NCBI RefSeq assembly: GCF_954871325.1
Contig: NC_088779.1
Coordinates: 26,832,869 to 26,896,868, forward strand
DNA from: Gordionus sp. m RMFG-2023
Lineage: Eukaryota > Nematomorpha > Gordioida > Chordodea > Parachordodidae
Reading direction: 5' to 3'
Length of the DNA: 64,000 nt
The notes below the pieces were generated by a model. The model searched no databases. It saw nothing but the letters and a program-made list of their open reading frames with translations, and was not told the DNA's origin. Every line of letters begins with the position of its first letter. The stretch's first letter is position 1. The position numbers and the translations under genes were made by a program. Shown here one piece after another: positions 11,146 through 43,110 of the stretch.

Positions 11146-13183
11146 ATGAATCCTACGCGTAAGCAACGGGGGAGGGCAGGGGGACATATCCCCCCCCCCC
11201 CCAAAGCCAAAAAATGCAGATGCCGGATATATTTCACAAAATTATTTTTTATATTAATTTATATTGTTAATGTTTATTCCTATCTCATATTAAATATATA
11301 TTTAATTACATTTATTATTACATTCATCTACTAAGTTATTTTATCAATTAATTTCGATTTCAAGTTTTCCGGCGTAATATTTACTTATTATCTTCAAATT
11401 TTTAGTGGCGTAATATTTATCTACCATTTTCAAATTTCTAGTCAAATAATAATTATTTCTGAAACTTCTTGTCCAATAGGGAGAAAGAAATTGCAGCCTT
11501 GTACAACAAGATAGAGTCTCCGCCATCAAGCAGTAACAGCTTTTATGGAGTTAGAAGAGCCAATCATTTTCTATTAATGAAATATCACAATGGTCTGAAA
11601 GAAATATTTCCTCAGAAGCAAGAAAATTATTGGATTCAATGCTTATTCCAAAAAAAATTTTTCATTAGAATGTTTTATTTAATTTTACAACTATTTTATG
11701 TATTACTTTCCAAAAACATGACATTGACTTGATTAAGAAAATGAGAATAGCGGAGAGTATTTTATTAGAACTCAAGGAAATTAGGGCTAATGTTGATGAA
11801 GAATTTCATATTATATATGTTATTGTTGAGTCAAAAGCATAGTATACATGTTTAATATTTGTCTTCCTCGACTTGTAGCAAGGCAAGCTCATCGTTAAAA
11901 CATTAATATGGATAAGTAGACGAGTATATCTGAGATACAGTACAGATACACTTATAACCCAAATAAATGAATGGTTTTAAATTCATCATGCAGCACTTAC
12001 CAATCTGCAAATATTACTTCCACAAAAGTCTTCTCAACCTTTTTCAGATGGTGATAAAAAAAAAAAATTTGTAGATTTTTATCATGAAGATGTTAAAGTA
12101 TCTTATGATGCCTTATTAGCTGAATAACTATGTTTATAAGATTAACTATGGTTGATATATTTCCAAAAAAAATGCTATGGATGCTCTGCATTATTTCAAA
12201 CACATTTTTGAATTCCCAATGTATTAAAAGGGTTTATATATATTAACAACTCTTCACATTAGTAAACTAATGAGAGAACATTCTCTTTTTTAAGAAGAAT
12301 AACAGAGCCATACAGAAGAACCATTTGCAGGGCACGGCTCGGATTTTTTTTAAGATTTTTTACCGCCCGGGCACGGGTTTTTTAAAAAAAATTTCAGACC
12401 AGGCCCGGCTTTTTTTAAAATAAAATTTTCAGGCCCTGCCCGGATTTTTTAATAATAAATTATATTTATTTTTGATATTATAGCTAATAATAACGATTTC
12501 TAATATAGGCTGTTTTAAAATATATAGCCCGACATGGGTGTTTTTTAAAAACATTCAAGCCCAGCCTAGGTGTTTTTTTTTTAAAAAATTGGGCTCGGCC
12601 CGGTTATATTTAAACATACCAAGAATTACAACTTCTGAAAGTAGATTGAAAGTGGATTTTTTGAATATTCATAGGCATTTGACGACAGGTAAGGATGAGC
12701 TAATTGCAATAGCTCATCCCAACAAAGATTGGATTTTACATTGGATAAATATAACATACAAAATACAATTATTCCTAAGAAACTTTTTGTATATTAATTT
12801 ATATTTCCAACATTTAAATTTTTTATACTTTATATATAAATTTTAAAGGCTCAAAAAATTCAAATTTCTATTTTGGGTCATTTAAGTGATTCTTATAGTG
12901 GTTATATTCTCTTTATATTTTATAATTCACATTTATTTTATAGTTTTTCAAATATCGCCAGTTATATCCGTTTATTATTTTTTAATTCACATTAATTTAT
13001 AGTTTTTTATATGTCGGTTTATACATATATTTTTTTTATAATTCACATTAATTTAAAATTGTGTATTAGAAATAGTTATTAGTCATAATAAATTTATACT
13101 TGATATTTTAAAAAAACAATAATATTTCTTAAAAATTGTTATTATCCCCCCCCCCCCAGACTAAATTCCTGCGTACGCGCCTG
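11146..13183 (+). mobile_element. hAT transposon remnant, ZMYM1-like transposase
   Basis: The right terminus, read in reverse, is CAGGCGCGTACGCAGGAATT, a classic hAT end; the left end (TACGCGTAAGCAACGGGGGA) has lost a few outer bases. C-rich tracts sit just inside both ends (11,191-11,204 and 13,146-13,157). Between them, in the plus direction, are fragments resembling ZMYM1/TTF-type hAT transposases: DIDLIKKMRIAESILLELKE and EFHIIYVIVES (about 11,725-11,840), FVDFYHEDVKVSYDALLAE (about 12,070-12,126), MREHSLF (about 12,271) and SESRLKVDFLNIHRHLTTGK (about 12,630-12,690). Many stops and frame changes show it is dead. A CGGGCC-type element interrupts the coding sequence at 12,321-12,604. Confidence 0.7.
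12321..12604. mobile_element. CGGGCC-type hAT-like element inside the ZMYM1-like hAT
   Basis: A block of about 284 bp with repeated GGCACGG/GCCCGG words separated by TTTTTTAAAAAA spacers starts CCATTTGCAGGGCACGG and stops at GGGCTCGGCCCGG. It interrupts the hAT coding fragments on either side, so it inserted after the host element. Related to 14,169-14,490 and 21,917-22,294. Exact ends are uncertain. Confidence 0.55.
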
Positions 13184-13218
13184 TCAGTCTAGGTATTATC
13201 ATATGCCATTGGTTGGCA

Positions 13219-14168
13219 TTAATATATTCAAATTCCTTTAATTCCAATTCTCCTCATACCCGCTAAAAGGATCTCATAAAAAAAGTAGTTTTCTATGATT
13301 ACCCAATCTAAACCACTTATATCAATCGTTTATATTATTTAGAATATAATAATAACTCTAAATTTTTGTAATTTAAAATTTAGCGGTTAAATGTTTTATC
13401 AAATTTAAATTTAAAAACTACTAGACGGAGGTCTAGAGCTTCCCGTAAAAAAAAGATTCCTAATCCCCAATCCCGAATTTTCTATCTGGGAAAAATTTGG
13501 TCTAGAACATTCCACGCCTAGGAATTCCTACCTCGTACGCCTCAGCTGATAACTACAAAATAATAAATAAAGAAGGGAGGAGTGGGGGGGGGGTGGATTT
13601 ATTCAACATGGGTTCGGAAAAAAATAACTATTAGTTTAAAAAAATATATTTAGTATATTCCTCGTAATAAGGCAAAGCTAAATTTCGATATCTTAAATTA
13701 TATCTATAAAGGACACCCGTTTGAATTTCCATTCATATTCTTAATTGTTGCACCATATTGAGGCAGTTAACGGATTTATTTCTTGGGGAGGGTGGGGAGT
13801 TATAATTCGAAAGCGACAAAGGGGTAACCAGACATTTATGGGGGCTAAATAGGAACTTGTAACTCAACCCCCGAAATATTATTATGATGACTTCTTTTAT
13901 CAAAATGCGTAATCAGCCATTACGCATATCGCCTTAATCAAGTGGCGAAATATATTATAAAATTGTCCGAAATTTTTGTAGAAATAGTTAATTCTTCACA
14001 TGTTGATTGAAATACATTTTCTGGAAAAATTAAATTATTTTTAAAAAAATTTTAATAGGCTAAAATAAAATAATTTAAAAGTTACATCAGTTGTTTTAAA
14101 GAGTTTTTTCTTTCTACATTGATTTGATTTTGCCAAAAATGTAGTCCCATAAATTATGTGATAAGAAT
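13219..14168. other. Intergenic sequence with a possible hAT terminal motif
   Basis: GGAATTCCTACCTCGTACGC at 13,522-13,541, read in reverse, resembles the GCGTACGxAGGAATT terminus of the element at 13,183, so an eroded relative may end near 13,548. A run of ten G lies at 13,584-13,593. No genes. Confidence 0.35.
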
Positions 14169-14490
14169 TAGAAATCTGCAAATGTAGGCCTCGGGCCGGG
14201 CCTATTTTTTTAAAAAAATTCGGGCCGGGTCGGGTCTTAGAATTTTTTTAAAAATGGATCTAAATTTATCAATTATATGTTGAATTTCTTTATTTATAGA
14301 AACTAGACGCCATATGACATATATCTTTTGATTTGAGTATTTATAATATATTAAAAGAATTAATTTTTATATTTAAATAAATTCGAACCGAGCTGGGCCG
14401 GTATTAAAAAAATTTCGGGTTCGGGCCGGCAAAACTTTTTTAAAAAATTTCGGGCCTGGCTTGAAAAATTAGGCCCGATGCAGATCACTA
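14169..14490. mobile_element. CGGGCC-type hAT-like MITE
   Basis: Left end TAGAAATCTGCAAATGTAGG and right end CCCGATGCAGATCACTA are inverted relatives. GGGCCGGG words crowd both ends, separated by TTTTTTTAAAAAAATTCGGG. Flanking octamers ATAAGAAT (14,161-14,168) and GTATGAAT (14,491-14,498) match at six of eight positions, consistent with an aged 8-bp hAT duplication. 322 bp, no coding capacity. Confidence 0.65.
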
Positions 14491-14570
14491 GTATGAATAC
14501 CTATCTTATAAATTATTTCAAAAAATTTGATCATGAACTTCTGATCATTTATTTATAATTATTAGAAAAT

Positions 14571-14975
14571 AATGTTTTAAACGGCTTGATTTACCTTGAA
14601 TTCATAGTGGCGCGATTGCGATTTAACAGCGGATTGATTTTTAAAATCTGTTTATGAGATCAATTTTTATTTATTAATATTAATTTTATCTTTAATTCAA
14701 ATTTTAATAATAATCTAAGAAATAATGATTTTAATAAAGAATAATTGATCTCATAAACAGATTTTAAAAATCAATCAGCTGTTAAATCGCGATCGCAATC
14801 GCTCCACTATGAATTCAAGGTTAGTCGGAACTTAAGATCTTATCCAAAAATAAATGACAGATAGATTTCGACATCTGTCAACGAAATTTTGAAACTAAGG
14901 TAATATTATTTTGGCTAATATTTTGATTTGACGGTTTTTTCAAAAATTGGCTAAATTGATTTGTTTAACAACACT
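14571..14975. mobile_element. TAGTGTTGTTAAACGG hAT MITE interrupted by another MITE
   Basis: The left part, TAATGTTTTAAACGGCTTGA (14,571-14,593), and the right part (14,824-14,975, ending TTTGTTTAACAACACTA) are two halves of one family copy. Internal words such as GACATCTGTCAACGAAAT and the terminal inverted repeats are in family order once the insertion at 14,594-14,820 is removed. Confidence 0.65.
14594..14820. mobile_element. Palindromic TIR MITE (Harbinger-like), well preserved
   Basis: The two arms are inverted copies over about 80 bp, differing mainly by a 6-bp ATCGCG insertion in the right arm. Ends are CCTTGAATTCATAGTGG and CCACTATGAATTCAAGG. TTA is duplicated at 14,591-14,593 and 14,821-14,823, as in PIF/Harbinger insertions. 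The high arm identity points to a young or gene-converted copy. No coding capacity. Confidence 0.75.
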
Positions 14976-16750
14976 AATGGCAATTAGGCGATTTAACTGT
15001 AACATTAGCATATAAAATTAACATGGATAAAGAAAATATTGCGTACTTTGGCTCTACTAAAATAAAATGAGATATATTTTATATATAAAGGCATTTTATA
15101 AATTTTATTTGTCTAATATCGCATTACCGTTAATTTATTAATTTTTATTTTTTAAATAAAGAAATTTATATTACAATAATTTAAAATTTTTTTTTAAAAA
15201 AAATATAAAAGAAAAAATAATTTAAAAAATCAATTGGGATATAAATACTAATAAAAAAAATATTCACAAAATAAAAATGTAATTATAAAGATCGAATTTC
15301 CAAAATAAAAAATATTTTATATATTTATTAAAACTTAAAAAAAAATAACATTATTTAATTTTTCCCATAACTTTGTATAAAAAATTACATTTTTTGAGAG
15401 AATACAAATTTGTGTCACGATTTTGTCACATCATAATTCTTTTTATAAAAAATAAAAGAATTATAATTTTTTTTAAAAAACGTCCTTCAAAAGGAAATGG
15501 AGTGGGAAAATAAAATTATTAATTATAAAAAGAGAAGAAAAAAAAGGAGTGGAAAAGAAAAGAAAGAAAATATTCGGAAAAGAATGGGGAAAAAAAAAAT
15601 CATCTTTTAAAATAATAACTTTTAGTAAGCAGGGATATAGAGTTAACCCTGCCGTTATACCTACTAAAGAGCATGCGCACCTTTATACCGAATGGCTAAA
15701 ATGAGTAATCGAACATATGTAATTTTTATTAATCGGGTTTAAGCTGTCACTGTTATATAAATTGTCATTCAATAAAACAGTTTCATGTTGAGTTTTTTAT
15801 TATTTTTTTAGTAACGTTAATTTATTTTTTTATTTAAATTTTTTGTCTTTCTATTAATTATTAATTTAGATAATAATTAATAATTTAAAAGTTTTAATGT
15901 ATAGGTTTATATATTTTTTATTTACAGTTGGTTGACTTAAAAAAAAATGTACATTACAATTTACAAAAATAATCAAATCTTATATACATAATTAAATATT
16001 GTGGAACCTTTATAACATAGATACCGATAAATTAAAATATTTTGTTATACTTTTATATTATGTGAGTTCATAAGTGGTATGGTATGGTATATTTTCTCAA
16101 TTAAAATTAATGTCGCGTTCTTGTATCTTTTTATATGTTTATTTAAGACAAATTTTGATATAAATATTTATATAAAAAAATTTTAAATCCTCGGAAATCT
16201 CCTCAAAATTAAAAATTTTTCAAGTTAAGATGATAATAAAATGTAAAAAACAAACATTGTTCTAATCTTTTTTTATATATATATACATTTTTATAATTAT
16301 TTATAAATAATAAATGATTTGTTGATAAGCATAATTTCTCTTCTTACTTTTTAATTATATATCATTTTTATCTCTGGTGATTTTCCTCCTATTCTTTTCA
16401 AAATTGTCGCAGTATCGATAATTCAAATCTAATAGCTAATTTTTATCGATTTCAAGGTGATTAATATTAATTAAAAATACCTTTTCAAGTTAAAACTTTT
16501 TTATATATATTTAGCAAATACAATCAGGTACATATTATATTCGATAGAAATAAAAATAAATAAAATATTTATTCTCTCCCATATTTTATTCCCCTTAAAA
16601 AGTATTCTTTATTCGTGAAAAATATTATAAATTTTAAAAATAGTTATTTTATTTATTATTTTTAATATTATATTAAAAATAATGTATTTTAAATTTTAAA
16701 TTATATTCTAATCAATAAAATTTTTGTTCTAACTATGATTTTCAATGTGA
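14976..16750. other. AT-rich intergenic sequence
   Basis: Long A/T runs, including T10A8 near 15,186. A less AT-rich patch at 15,625-15,700 (GCAGGG...CCCTGC) has no recognisable role. Nothing coding seen. Confidence 0.4.
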
Positions 16751-16914
16751 TAGTGTTGCTAAACGATTAGATTTTAAAAAACGGCTAAATTGAAAGATTT
16801 TGCTCAGAGATTGCCGAAAAGTTTGGACATCTATTAACGAAATTTCGAGGCATACATAACATTTTTTGGCTAAAATTTGGGGTTAGCCAATTTTAGAAAT
16901 CGAGCCGAACACTA
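16751..16914. mobile_element. Copy of the TAGTGTTGTTAAACGG hAT MITE
   Basis: Ends TAGTGTTGCTAAACG and CGAGCCGAACACTA; internal GACATCTATTAACGAAATTT and CGAGGCATA match the family. Flanking octamers CAATGTGA and TAATGCGA agree at six of eight bases, an aged target duplication. About 164 bp. Confidence 0.65.
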
Positions 16915-17936
16915 TAATGCGAGAATCACAGTTTCAAATGAAACAAAAATATTTAAAATATTGAATATATGTAAAGAAAAGACCTGCAGAGGTATCATTG
17001 GCTCGGATTCTTATTAAATATATTTAATATATTTTTGATTTTTTTAGCTAAATAATGGCGATTTCGAATTTTAAAATATAGGACCTGGGCACAGGCCTAT
17101 TTGAAAAAATTAAAATACGGCACCAGGTCTCTGATATAAAGAAATTAATTCTTTTTTTAAAATATATATTTTTTAAATTGGTTGGTATATTAATTTTTAA
17201 ATATATTGATTTATCATGATAAAATAAATTTTGCGTAAATGGGCATTGTACTATCATCTTTTATATAAGGTGTGTAAAAAAAACATCAAATAAAGAATTA
17301 TGATTACCTGTTTAATTTTCATTAATTTTTTTTTTAAACAAAATCGTATGATAAAATAATATAAGAAAGATGCTCATTATATATAATATTATTATATAAA
17401 ATTTAATTTTTAATTTTTATTATATATAAAACTTATCTATTATATTATAAAAATTAAAAATAAAAATATTAGTAATCATTAATATTATAAAGGTATTTAA
17501 AAAATAGATATAATGAATTATTATGATAATTTTTGTAAATTTTTTTCTTAATTATCATTATAGGAATGTAATTATCCAATAACAAAAAAAAAATTATAAC
17601 AAAGCTCCCATGTTAATTTAGTTTTTAAAAAAAGGAGGGGGGGGGGTTAAAAAATTATTATCATTATATAAAATAAAAATATTAATATTTCGTAAATATC
17701 ATTCACCGATTTTTTTTTGGTTAGTTATAATTATCTCATAAATAAATAAAAAATATAATTGAATTTTGAATTTCTTTTATATTAAATAAAGGTTTTGTTT
17801 GTGTAATAATTATATTATTTTCATTTAACAATGAAAATCTAATCAAAAGTTAATAAAAACCATGTTCATTTTTTTTTCAAATTTAAAAGAAATGAGATTT
17901 GAAGTTAAGGAGATAGGATTTGGCTAATAAAGCAAT
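16915..17936. other. AT-rich intergenic sequence
   Basis: A small patch at 17,080-17,130 (ACCTGGGCACAGGCC, CACCAGGTCT) resembles the CGGGCC-type ends. A G run lies near 17,637-17,647. No gene. Confidence 0.35.
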
Positions 17937-18110
17937 CAGTGGTCTGCAATGCAAATGGCCAAATTCTCAGGCTCGGCCCGGTTTTCGATCTTTCGCTAAA
18001 TTTGACCTAACTGGTTTCATTTTTTTAAACTAAAGTTTTCCGGCTCGGATTGGTTTTTTTTAAATCGTCACGGCTTTTTTTAAAAAATATATAAGGCCCT
18101 AAACATAAAA
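17937..18110. mobile_element. Fragment of a CGGGCC-type hAT-like element
   Basis: Starts CAGTGGTCTGCAATGCAAAT and continues with GGCTCGGCCCGG, CCGGCTCGG and CACGGC words and TTTTTTTAAA spacers, as in the copies at 14,169 and 21,917. The right end is not recognisable. Confidence 0.5.
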
Positions 18111-20061
18111 TATTTGCAGTTGGACAACAAAATGCACAACTATTTATAATATTTGGGAGTGGGTTTAAATTAAAAACACTATCACTTCCTATCAAATATC
18201 AGAATTCATCAATAAGTTCTAATACATTATAAAAATATCTTATTTTTGGGCAATATAAATTTGATCTTGTTTTGGAGATTAAAATTAAATTTTTTTTAAT
18301 AAAAAGAAACCTAAATAATAATGTGTCATATTATTAAAATTGTAAGCCAGTTAAATATTATAAACAAAATTAGGCTTTAGGTAGGGGGTGAGCCCCCTGA
18401 AAAATTTGATGAGCCCCCTCTAAATTTGAAATTTTTTTAAATATTGATAGATGCTAGCTAAAAAAAAAGAAGGTATTTTTGAAAATAATTTTAAAAAAAT
18501 ATTCTAATCTCTGGCCCGGCTCACTAATACCACTAAAAAAAATTATTACGAATTATACACTCCTATTAAAATAAAATGAAAAAATTAATAATAAAAAAAA
18601 GAACATGAAAATTATTTTTTTAAGAAGATTTTGATTAAAAATTCTGCGTTTAAAAGTCAAATGCGATCCATTATATTAATAGTCGTACGTATATAGTTGG
18701 GATCAAAGTCACACTGCCCAACATTTAATTGTATAAATAATCCCTCTTGATTTGAACCTGAATATATAATATTTGATTTATTCGTGGAGAGAGGAGTGGG
18801 GATGGCTAAAAGCAGGCAAGATTTTAACAACTAAATTCTTCACGTGTGTGAAAACCAGAACCTTGCTAGACCCAGTTATTAGTTAACAAGGATTAATTCT
18901 ATGTTTCATCATGAAATTTTAGTAGATTATAAATAATAATTTCATTAGGGGTTTAGTAAACAAAACAGAAAGGCATCGTTGTCTTGAGGTGGGGGCTAAT
19001 AATAATTGCATAATTAATTCTGACGTTTACTTTTTTGAAAAAAAATAATTAACAAATAGATTCATATTCAAAATGTAATATCAAAAAAATGTAAAGACCT
19101 ACAATTGTTTATATTACTTTAAGCCGAAAAATATGTTATTTGACGGGGATGGGCATCGGCAAAAAATTGGAATGATAGGGGGCTTTTAATCAATGTATTG
19201 TCTTATTTAAACAATAAACGCTAGCTAGCGGATTTTTTATTATTTAATCTTTGTTGTATTATAAATAAATATTTTATGCTTTAAGATTTTTGAATTTTAA
19301 ATATGGGTTATACATTAAACCAAGGCTCATGCAACTTTCATATTCTGATTGTATTTTTAAATGAATTATGACTCTTACATATTTTATTTCAGTTCTTAAC
19401 TACCAAAATTATTATGGCCTTTGTTGGGCTTGTGAAAATTTTCTCAACATGATTATGAGCATGAACCTTTTGGGATATTAGATATTAAGCATATTATTTA
19501 TATGGGTCTCAGGTAAATGCTAATTTAAATATATTTTTACTCAAAAAATAGTATTCACAATTAGTCCTAATGAGTTGGTCTGGGTCTGAAATAGGATTGA
19601 GCGGGATTAAAAAGAATAAAAATGAATATGGCTTTAAGAGATTTACCTATCTCCAGGCTTGAGGTAAAATCAAAATTATTACGCGTTGGCCAGGTTTGAG
19701 AAAAATTTTTTAAAATTATTATGGGTGGGGCTGGGATTGGAAAATATTTTTATGAATTATATTAGACTGGGTTTAGGGAAAATTTTTCAAAATTATTATC
19801 AGCTTAGACGCTTGGGAATTCTATTATCAACTATGGATCAGACATTCACCTAAAACAAATTTTTTCGCAGGCCTGGGGTCCTGGCCTGAAGGTGGGAGGG
19901 GGTTATAAAGAATAAAAAGATATTATTTTCAAATAACAGGTAACAACTATCATAAAATTAGGGAGAAAAATAACTAATTACCCCTCAACCCTGTCATTCT
20001 TGACGGGTTATTAGCTAGAATCATTATAAAACATGTATAATTATAACAAATATGTTAATTC
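18111..20061. other. Intergenic sequence with decayed repeat patches
   Basis: GAGCCCCCT occurs twice and GGGGGTGAGCCCC once at 18,380-18,420. The interval 19,560-19,880 has repeated GGTCTGGGTCTG/GGGCTGGGATTGG words with AAATTTTT spacers, reminiscent of the GC-rich hAT ends. No coding exons seen. Confidence 0.35.
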
Positions 20062-20064
20062 ATT

Positions 20065-20104
<40 letters not shown>

Positions 20105-20118
20105 TTCTTTCTTTCTTT
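20062..20118. repeat. TTTC microsatellite
   Basis: About 57 bp of TTTC repeats with one interruption. Open frames across it are artefacts of the repeat. Confidence 0.9.
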
Positions 20119-21206
20119 GTAAAAATAATTTTTGGAATAAAACAAAAAATTATTCGTTAACAAAATCACTGGATTTTAATTTTCAAATCGTATATGAAAA
20201 GGGAAATATATTAGATACCTGCAGAGTGCAGAGGTACCATATATTCAAAATTATTCCTTAATATTCAAAATTAATTGAAAATATTAAAAATTATTCATAA
20301 ATCTTCGAAATTATTCTTGAGTATTTAATTTGTTCCTTCGCGTAACCTTTTACTTTTCTACTTTTTTTTATACCCCACGCCTTAAAAATCACTTCTTTTT
20401 TCTTCTCTACATTTTAATAATTAGAAAACATTTTTATAGAATTTTATTTTCGAATCGAATATTCGATTAAAATGGAATAATGTTTTCATTATTCGTAACC
20501 AATACCAATAAGGAATTATTCGATCCTTCGAACGAGGATCGTACGAATAAATACAGTTATTAGATTCGAAAATACGAATCGGATACGATTAATAAAAATA
20601 TTCGATTACTACTTTTATAGTTATTATACTTATAAAACGTTGGCGAGAGATATCATATAAAAATTTTATAATAAGTAGTAGAAATTTGGGTAAAATGACT
20701 ATATTTTATTAAATGCAATAAGAAAGACCTCCTCATTTAAGATGCTATCTAATATTTATAACAAAACAGATAAAAAATTTTTAATAACATTCAGTATATC
20801 AGTTACCCATAAAATTTACGGGAAATTTCTTCTAAACTATCAATATTTCTGATCCATCAAACAATTGAGAATTGATGTTGTAATTTTTTTATAATCGTTT
20901 TGAAGTCGTGAATAAAAAGAATGTTGAAGTTATCTCATTACAAGAATATTTTATAACACATTTCTTCATCTTTTTTATAGAATATTAGCTAGTTCATTTT
21001 TTTCCGAATTATTCCAAATTTTCCCCCAAAAAATGGGGAAACCCAAAATAAAAACGAAAAATATAGAATTTATGATGAAAACATGTGATTTGGCAACTCA
21101 TTTTCTCCTTTGGACTTCCTACGAAATAAAAAATATCACGAATTTTAGAAAAATTTGTATATTTTGTCCAACTGTCCATTCCTGGAATTCAAAGGGGAAC
21201 GAGATC
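20119..21206. other. Intergenic sequence with a TTCGAA/ATTCG cluster
   Basis: The interval 20,445-20,610 packs many ATTCG/CGAAT words (TTCGAATCGAATATTCGAT, CCTTCGAACGAGGATCG, ACGAATCGGATACG), the look of a subterminal repeat block. No ends or coding sequence were found. Confidence 0.4.
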
Positions 21207-21381
21207 TAGTGTCGTTAAACCGCTCGATCTCGAAAAATAAAATGGCAAACCCAATATTTTAGCCAAGAAAAAAAATATTACACGAAGCCTGGAGATTTTA
21301 CTAATATATGGCAGAAAGGTCTCGACATCTATGAAAATCTTAGAGGCTATCGCAATATAATTTTGGCTTTAAATAACACTA
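21207..21381. mobile_element. Diverged copy of the TAGTGTTGTTAAACGG hAT MITE
   Basis: Left end TAGTGTCGTTAAACCGCTCG; right end TTAAATAACACTA. Internal CTCGACATCTATGAAAATCT follows the family order. No target duplication is kept. Confidence 0.55.
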
Positions 21382-21916
21382 TTAGGCCGTTGGTAAATTC
21401 AAGTAGGGGATATAAAATCCAAACTAGGTGGCAGAAGGGCCCTCGTTAAATTGCTCCTTTTGGAAAGCTTTCTCTTCATTTAGTTAAATTATTAAAATAA
21501 TTTGTATGAATTAATTAAATTAAAAAATTTTTGTTAAAAATATCTTATAAAGCATGTTTTTTATTACCAGTTTGCAATTCTGACCTGAAAATAGATTTTT
21601 TGTTGTTCCGGATATCTTGAGTGATTATGACTGATTCCTAAGATTTTGAAAAATGGTGGATTCCTTTTTAAAGCTATGATGTCCCAAACTCCTCTCATGT
21701 GAGTTAGCGACAAAAAAACAATTTAAAAAAAATTGTGGGGAAAGTTTTAGATATCAAATCATTTTATAAATTTGATTTACTTTTTTTTAACATATATTAT
21801 AAAATTAATTGATTTGTTGAGTGTCTCAAAATTTATCTTAAGTTTTTTTTCTCCTAGAAAATTCTGTAAGATTTAACAATAATAATTACAGCTTATATTA
21901 TTATAGTACACCAAAC
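21382..21916. other. Intergenic sequence
   Basis: No gene or clear repeat seen. Confidence 0.4.
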
Positions 21917-22294
21917 TAATGATCTGCATCGGCCCGAATTTTTAAAAAAAATTTGTCCGGCCCACCCGATTCCAAAAGAATTTATTTTTTATTTGTTCCG
22001 AAAAGCCCGACCCGAAATAAAAATTATTTGTCCGCCCGGCTCTGCCCGAAATCATTTAAATATATAGAAAATTTTTATATATATTCTATAAATAAAAAAT
22101 ATCGGTGTCCTGCTTCTTAGCAATAATTTAAAAAAATATATCAATTTATTTGACAAAATCATTTAAAAATTTAAACCCGACTCTGTCCAAAATTTTTTTA
22201 AAAATATTAGGCTCGACCTAACCCGTACCGAAATTATTTTTAAAAATGGACCCGCCCCTGCCTGAAAAGCCCGTTAGCGATTTACAGATCTCTA
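21917..22294. mobile_element. CGGGCC-type hAT-like MITE
   Basis: Left end TAATGATCTGCATCGGCCCG; right end, read in reverse, TAGAGATCTGTAAATCGC. CCCGAAAT, GCCCGGC and AGCCCG words recur through the element, separated by A/T spacers. 378 bp, no coding capacity; flanking octamers do not match. Confidence 0.6.
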
Positions 22295-23165
22295 ACTGCA
22301 ATATTTAAATAATTTTATTTTTTTTTAAATTTTACTCATTTCCTTCTTACCCACGTTCTTACATTCTTTATAAATTTTTAAATTATGTATTTTATAAAAT
22401 TATGACCCACGATATTATTTTTTAATTTATTTATTGTTTAAAATCGAAATTAATATTTTATGTAATATTTAATATATTTGTTGTTTTTTTATTGTTAAAT
22501 TTTATAAATTGACGAGGTAATGAAAAAAATGATTGATTATTCTTCCCGAACAAAAAGCCGGAAAATTATGGGAATATATTATTACAATTTATTTGAATAA
22601 AACAATTAAACGCATTATTACAAATTATATAGCTTGGCTAATCTGAACGGAAATGCTTAAACTCGAATTCTCAGATTATTAAACACGCACACCTTAACAA
22701 AAATAAATATAAGACTTGATTTTTTTTTAAAAATTCATTTTTAAAACTTATAAATTGAATAACCAAGCTTAAAAAAGTGAGACAATATTTTAAAAAATGG
22801 CCTCCAAAAATAAATTATAAGAAAATTCATCCAATCATCGACGTCTGAACTTTTATTAATCATGTTTTATAATCCAAATACATTTTATTTATGATTACAA
22901 ATTATTAATTACCTTTCAATTTCAGTGGTCAAATTTTTATTTTTATTTATTTATTATTGTTTTTTAACAAAAAAAATAAAATATAAAATAAAATTGGTTT
23001 TCATTTTTTATTATTTAATTCTTATTATTATCTTGTAATAAAAATAAATTAAAAAAATTATTATTATATATTTGTAATTTGATTTTCTTTTTTCAATTTT
23101 ATAAAAATTATATATCAAAAGTGAAAAATTATTCGGAAAAGGGAAGAACATTTTATACTAAAAAA
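22295..23165. other. 5' flank of the Ig/FN3 gene
   Basis: AT-rich; presumed to contain the promoter and 5' UTR of the gene starting at 23,166, but no TATA box or initiator could be singled out in this composition. Confidence 0.3.
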
Positions 23166-43066
<19,901 letters not shown>

Positions 43067-43110
43067 ATAATATTTTTATACGAAACATCTAAGCGCTTAA
43101 AAATAAACAC
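43067..43110 (+). terminator. 3' UTR start and candidate poly(A) signal
   Basis: AATAAA at 43,102-43,107, 36 bases after the stop codon. Further AATAAA-like words occur near 43,331. The actual cleavage site cannot be told by eye. Confidence 0.45.

Larger units (their letters stand above)
10901..13218. mobile_element. TIR element (~300 bp family) split by a hAT insertion
   Basis: The left end (CACCAATGACATATAATAA, then CCTAGATTGA) is inverted at the right end (TCAGTCTAGG...ATGCCATTGG, 13,184-13,218). Sequence from about 10,940 to 11,150 matches the related element at 29,458-29,760 (AAAAGTGTACATCAATGAAA, CGCCATTTTGATTACCC, TTTCAAATGCATTATTATGA). Removing the hAT copy at 11,146-13,183 restores an element of about 285 bp, close to the 303 bp of the second copy. 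No coding capacity. Confidence 0.6.
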
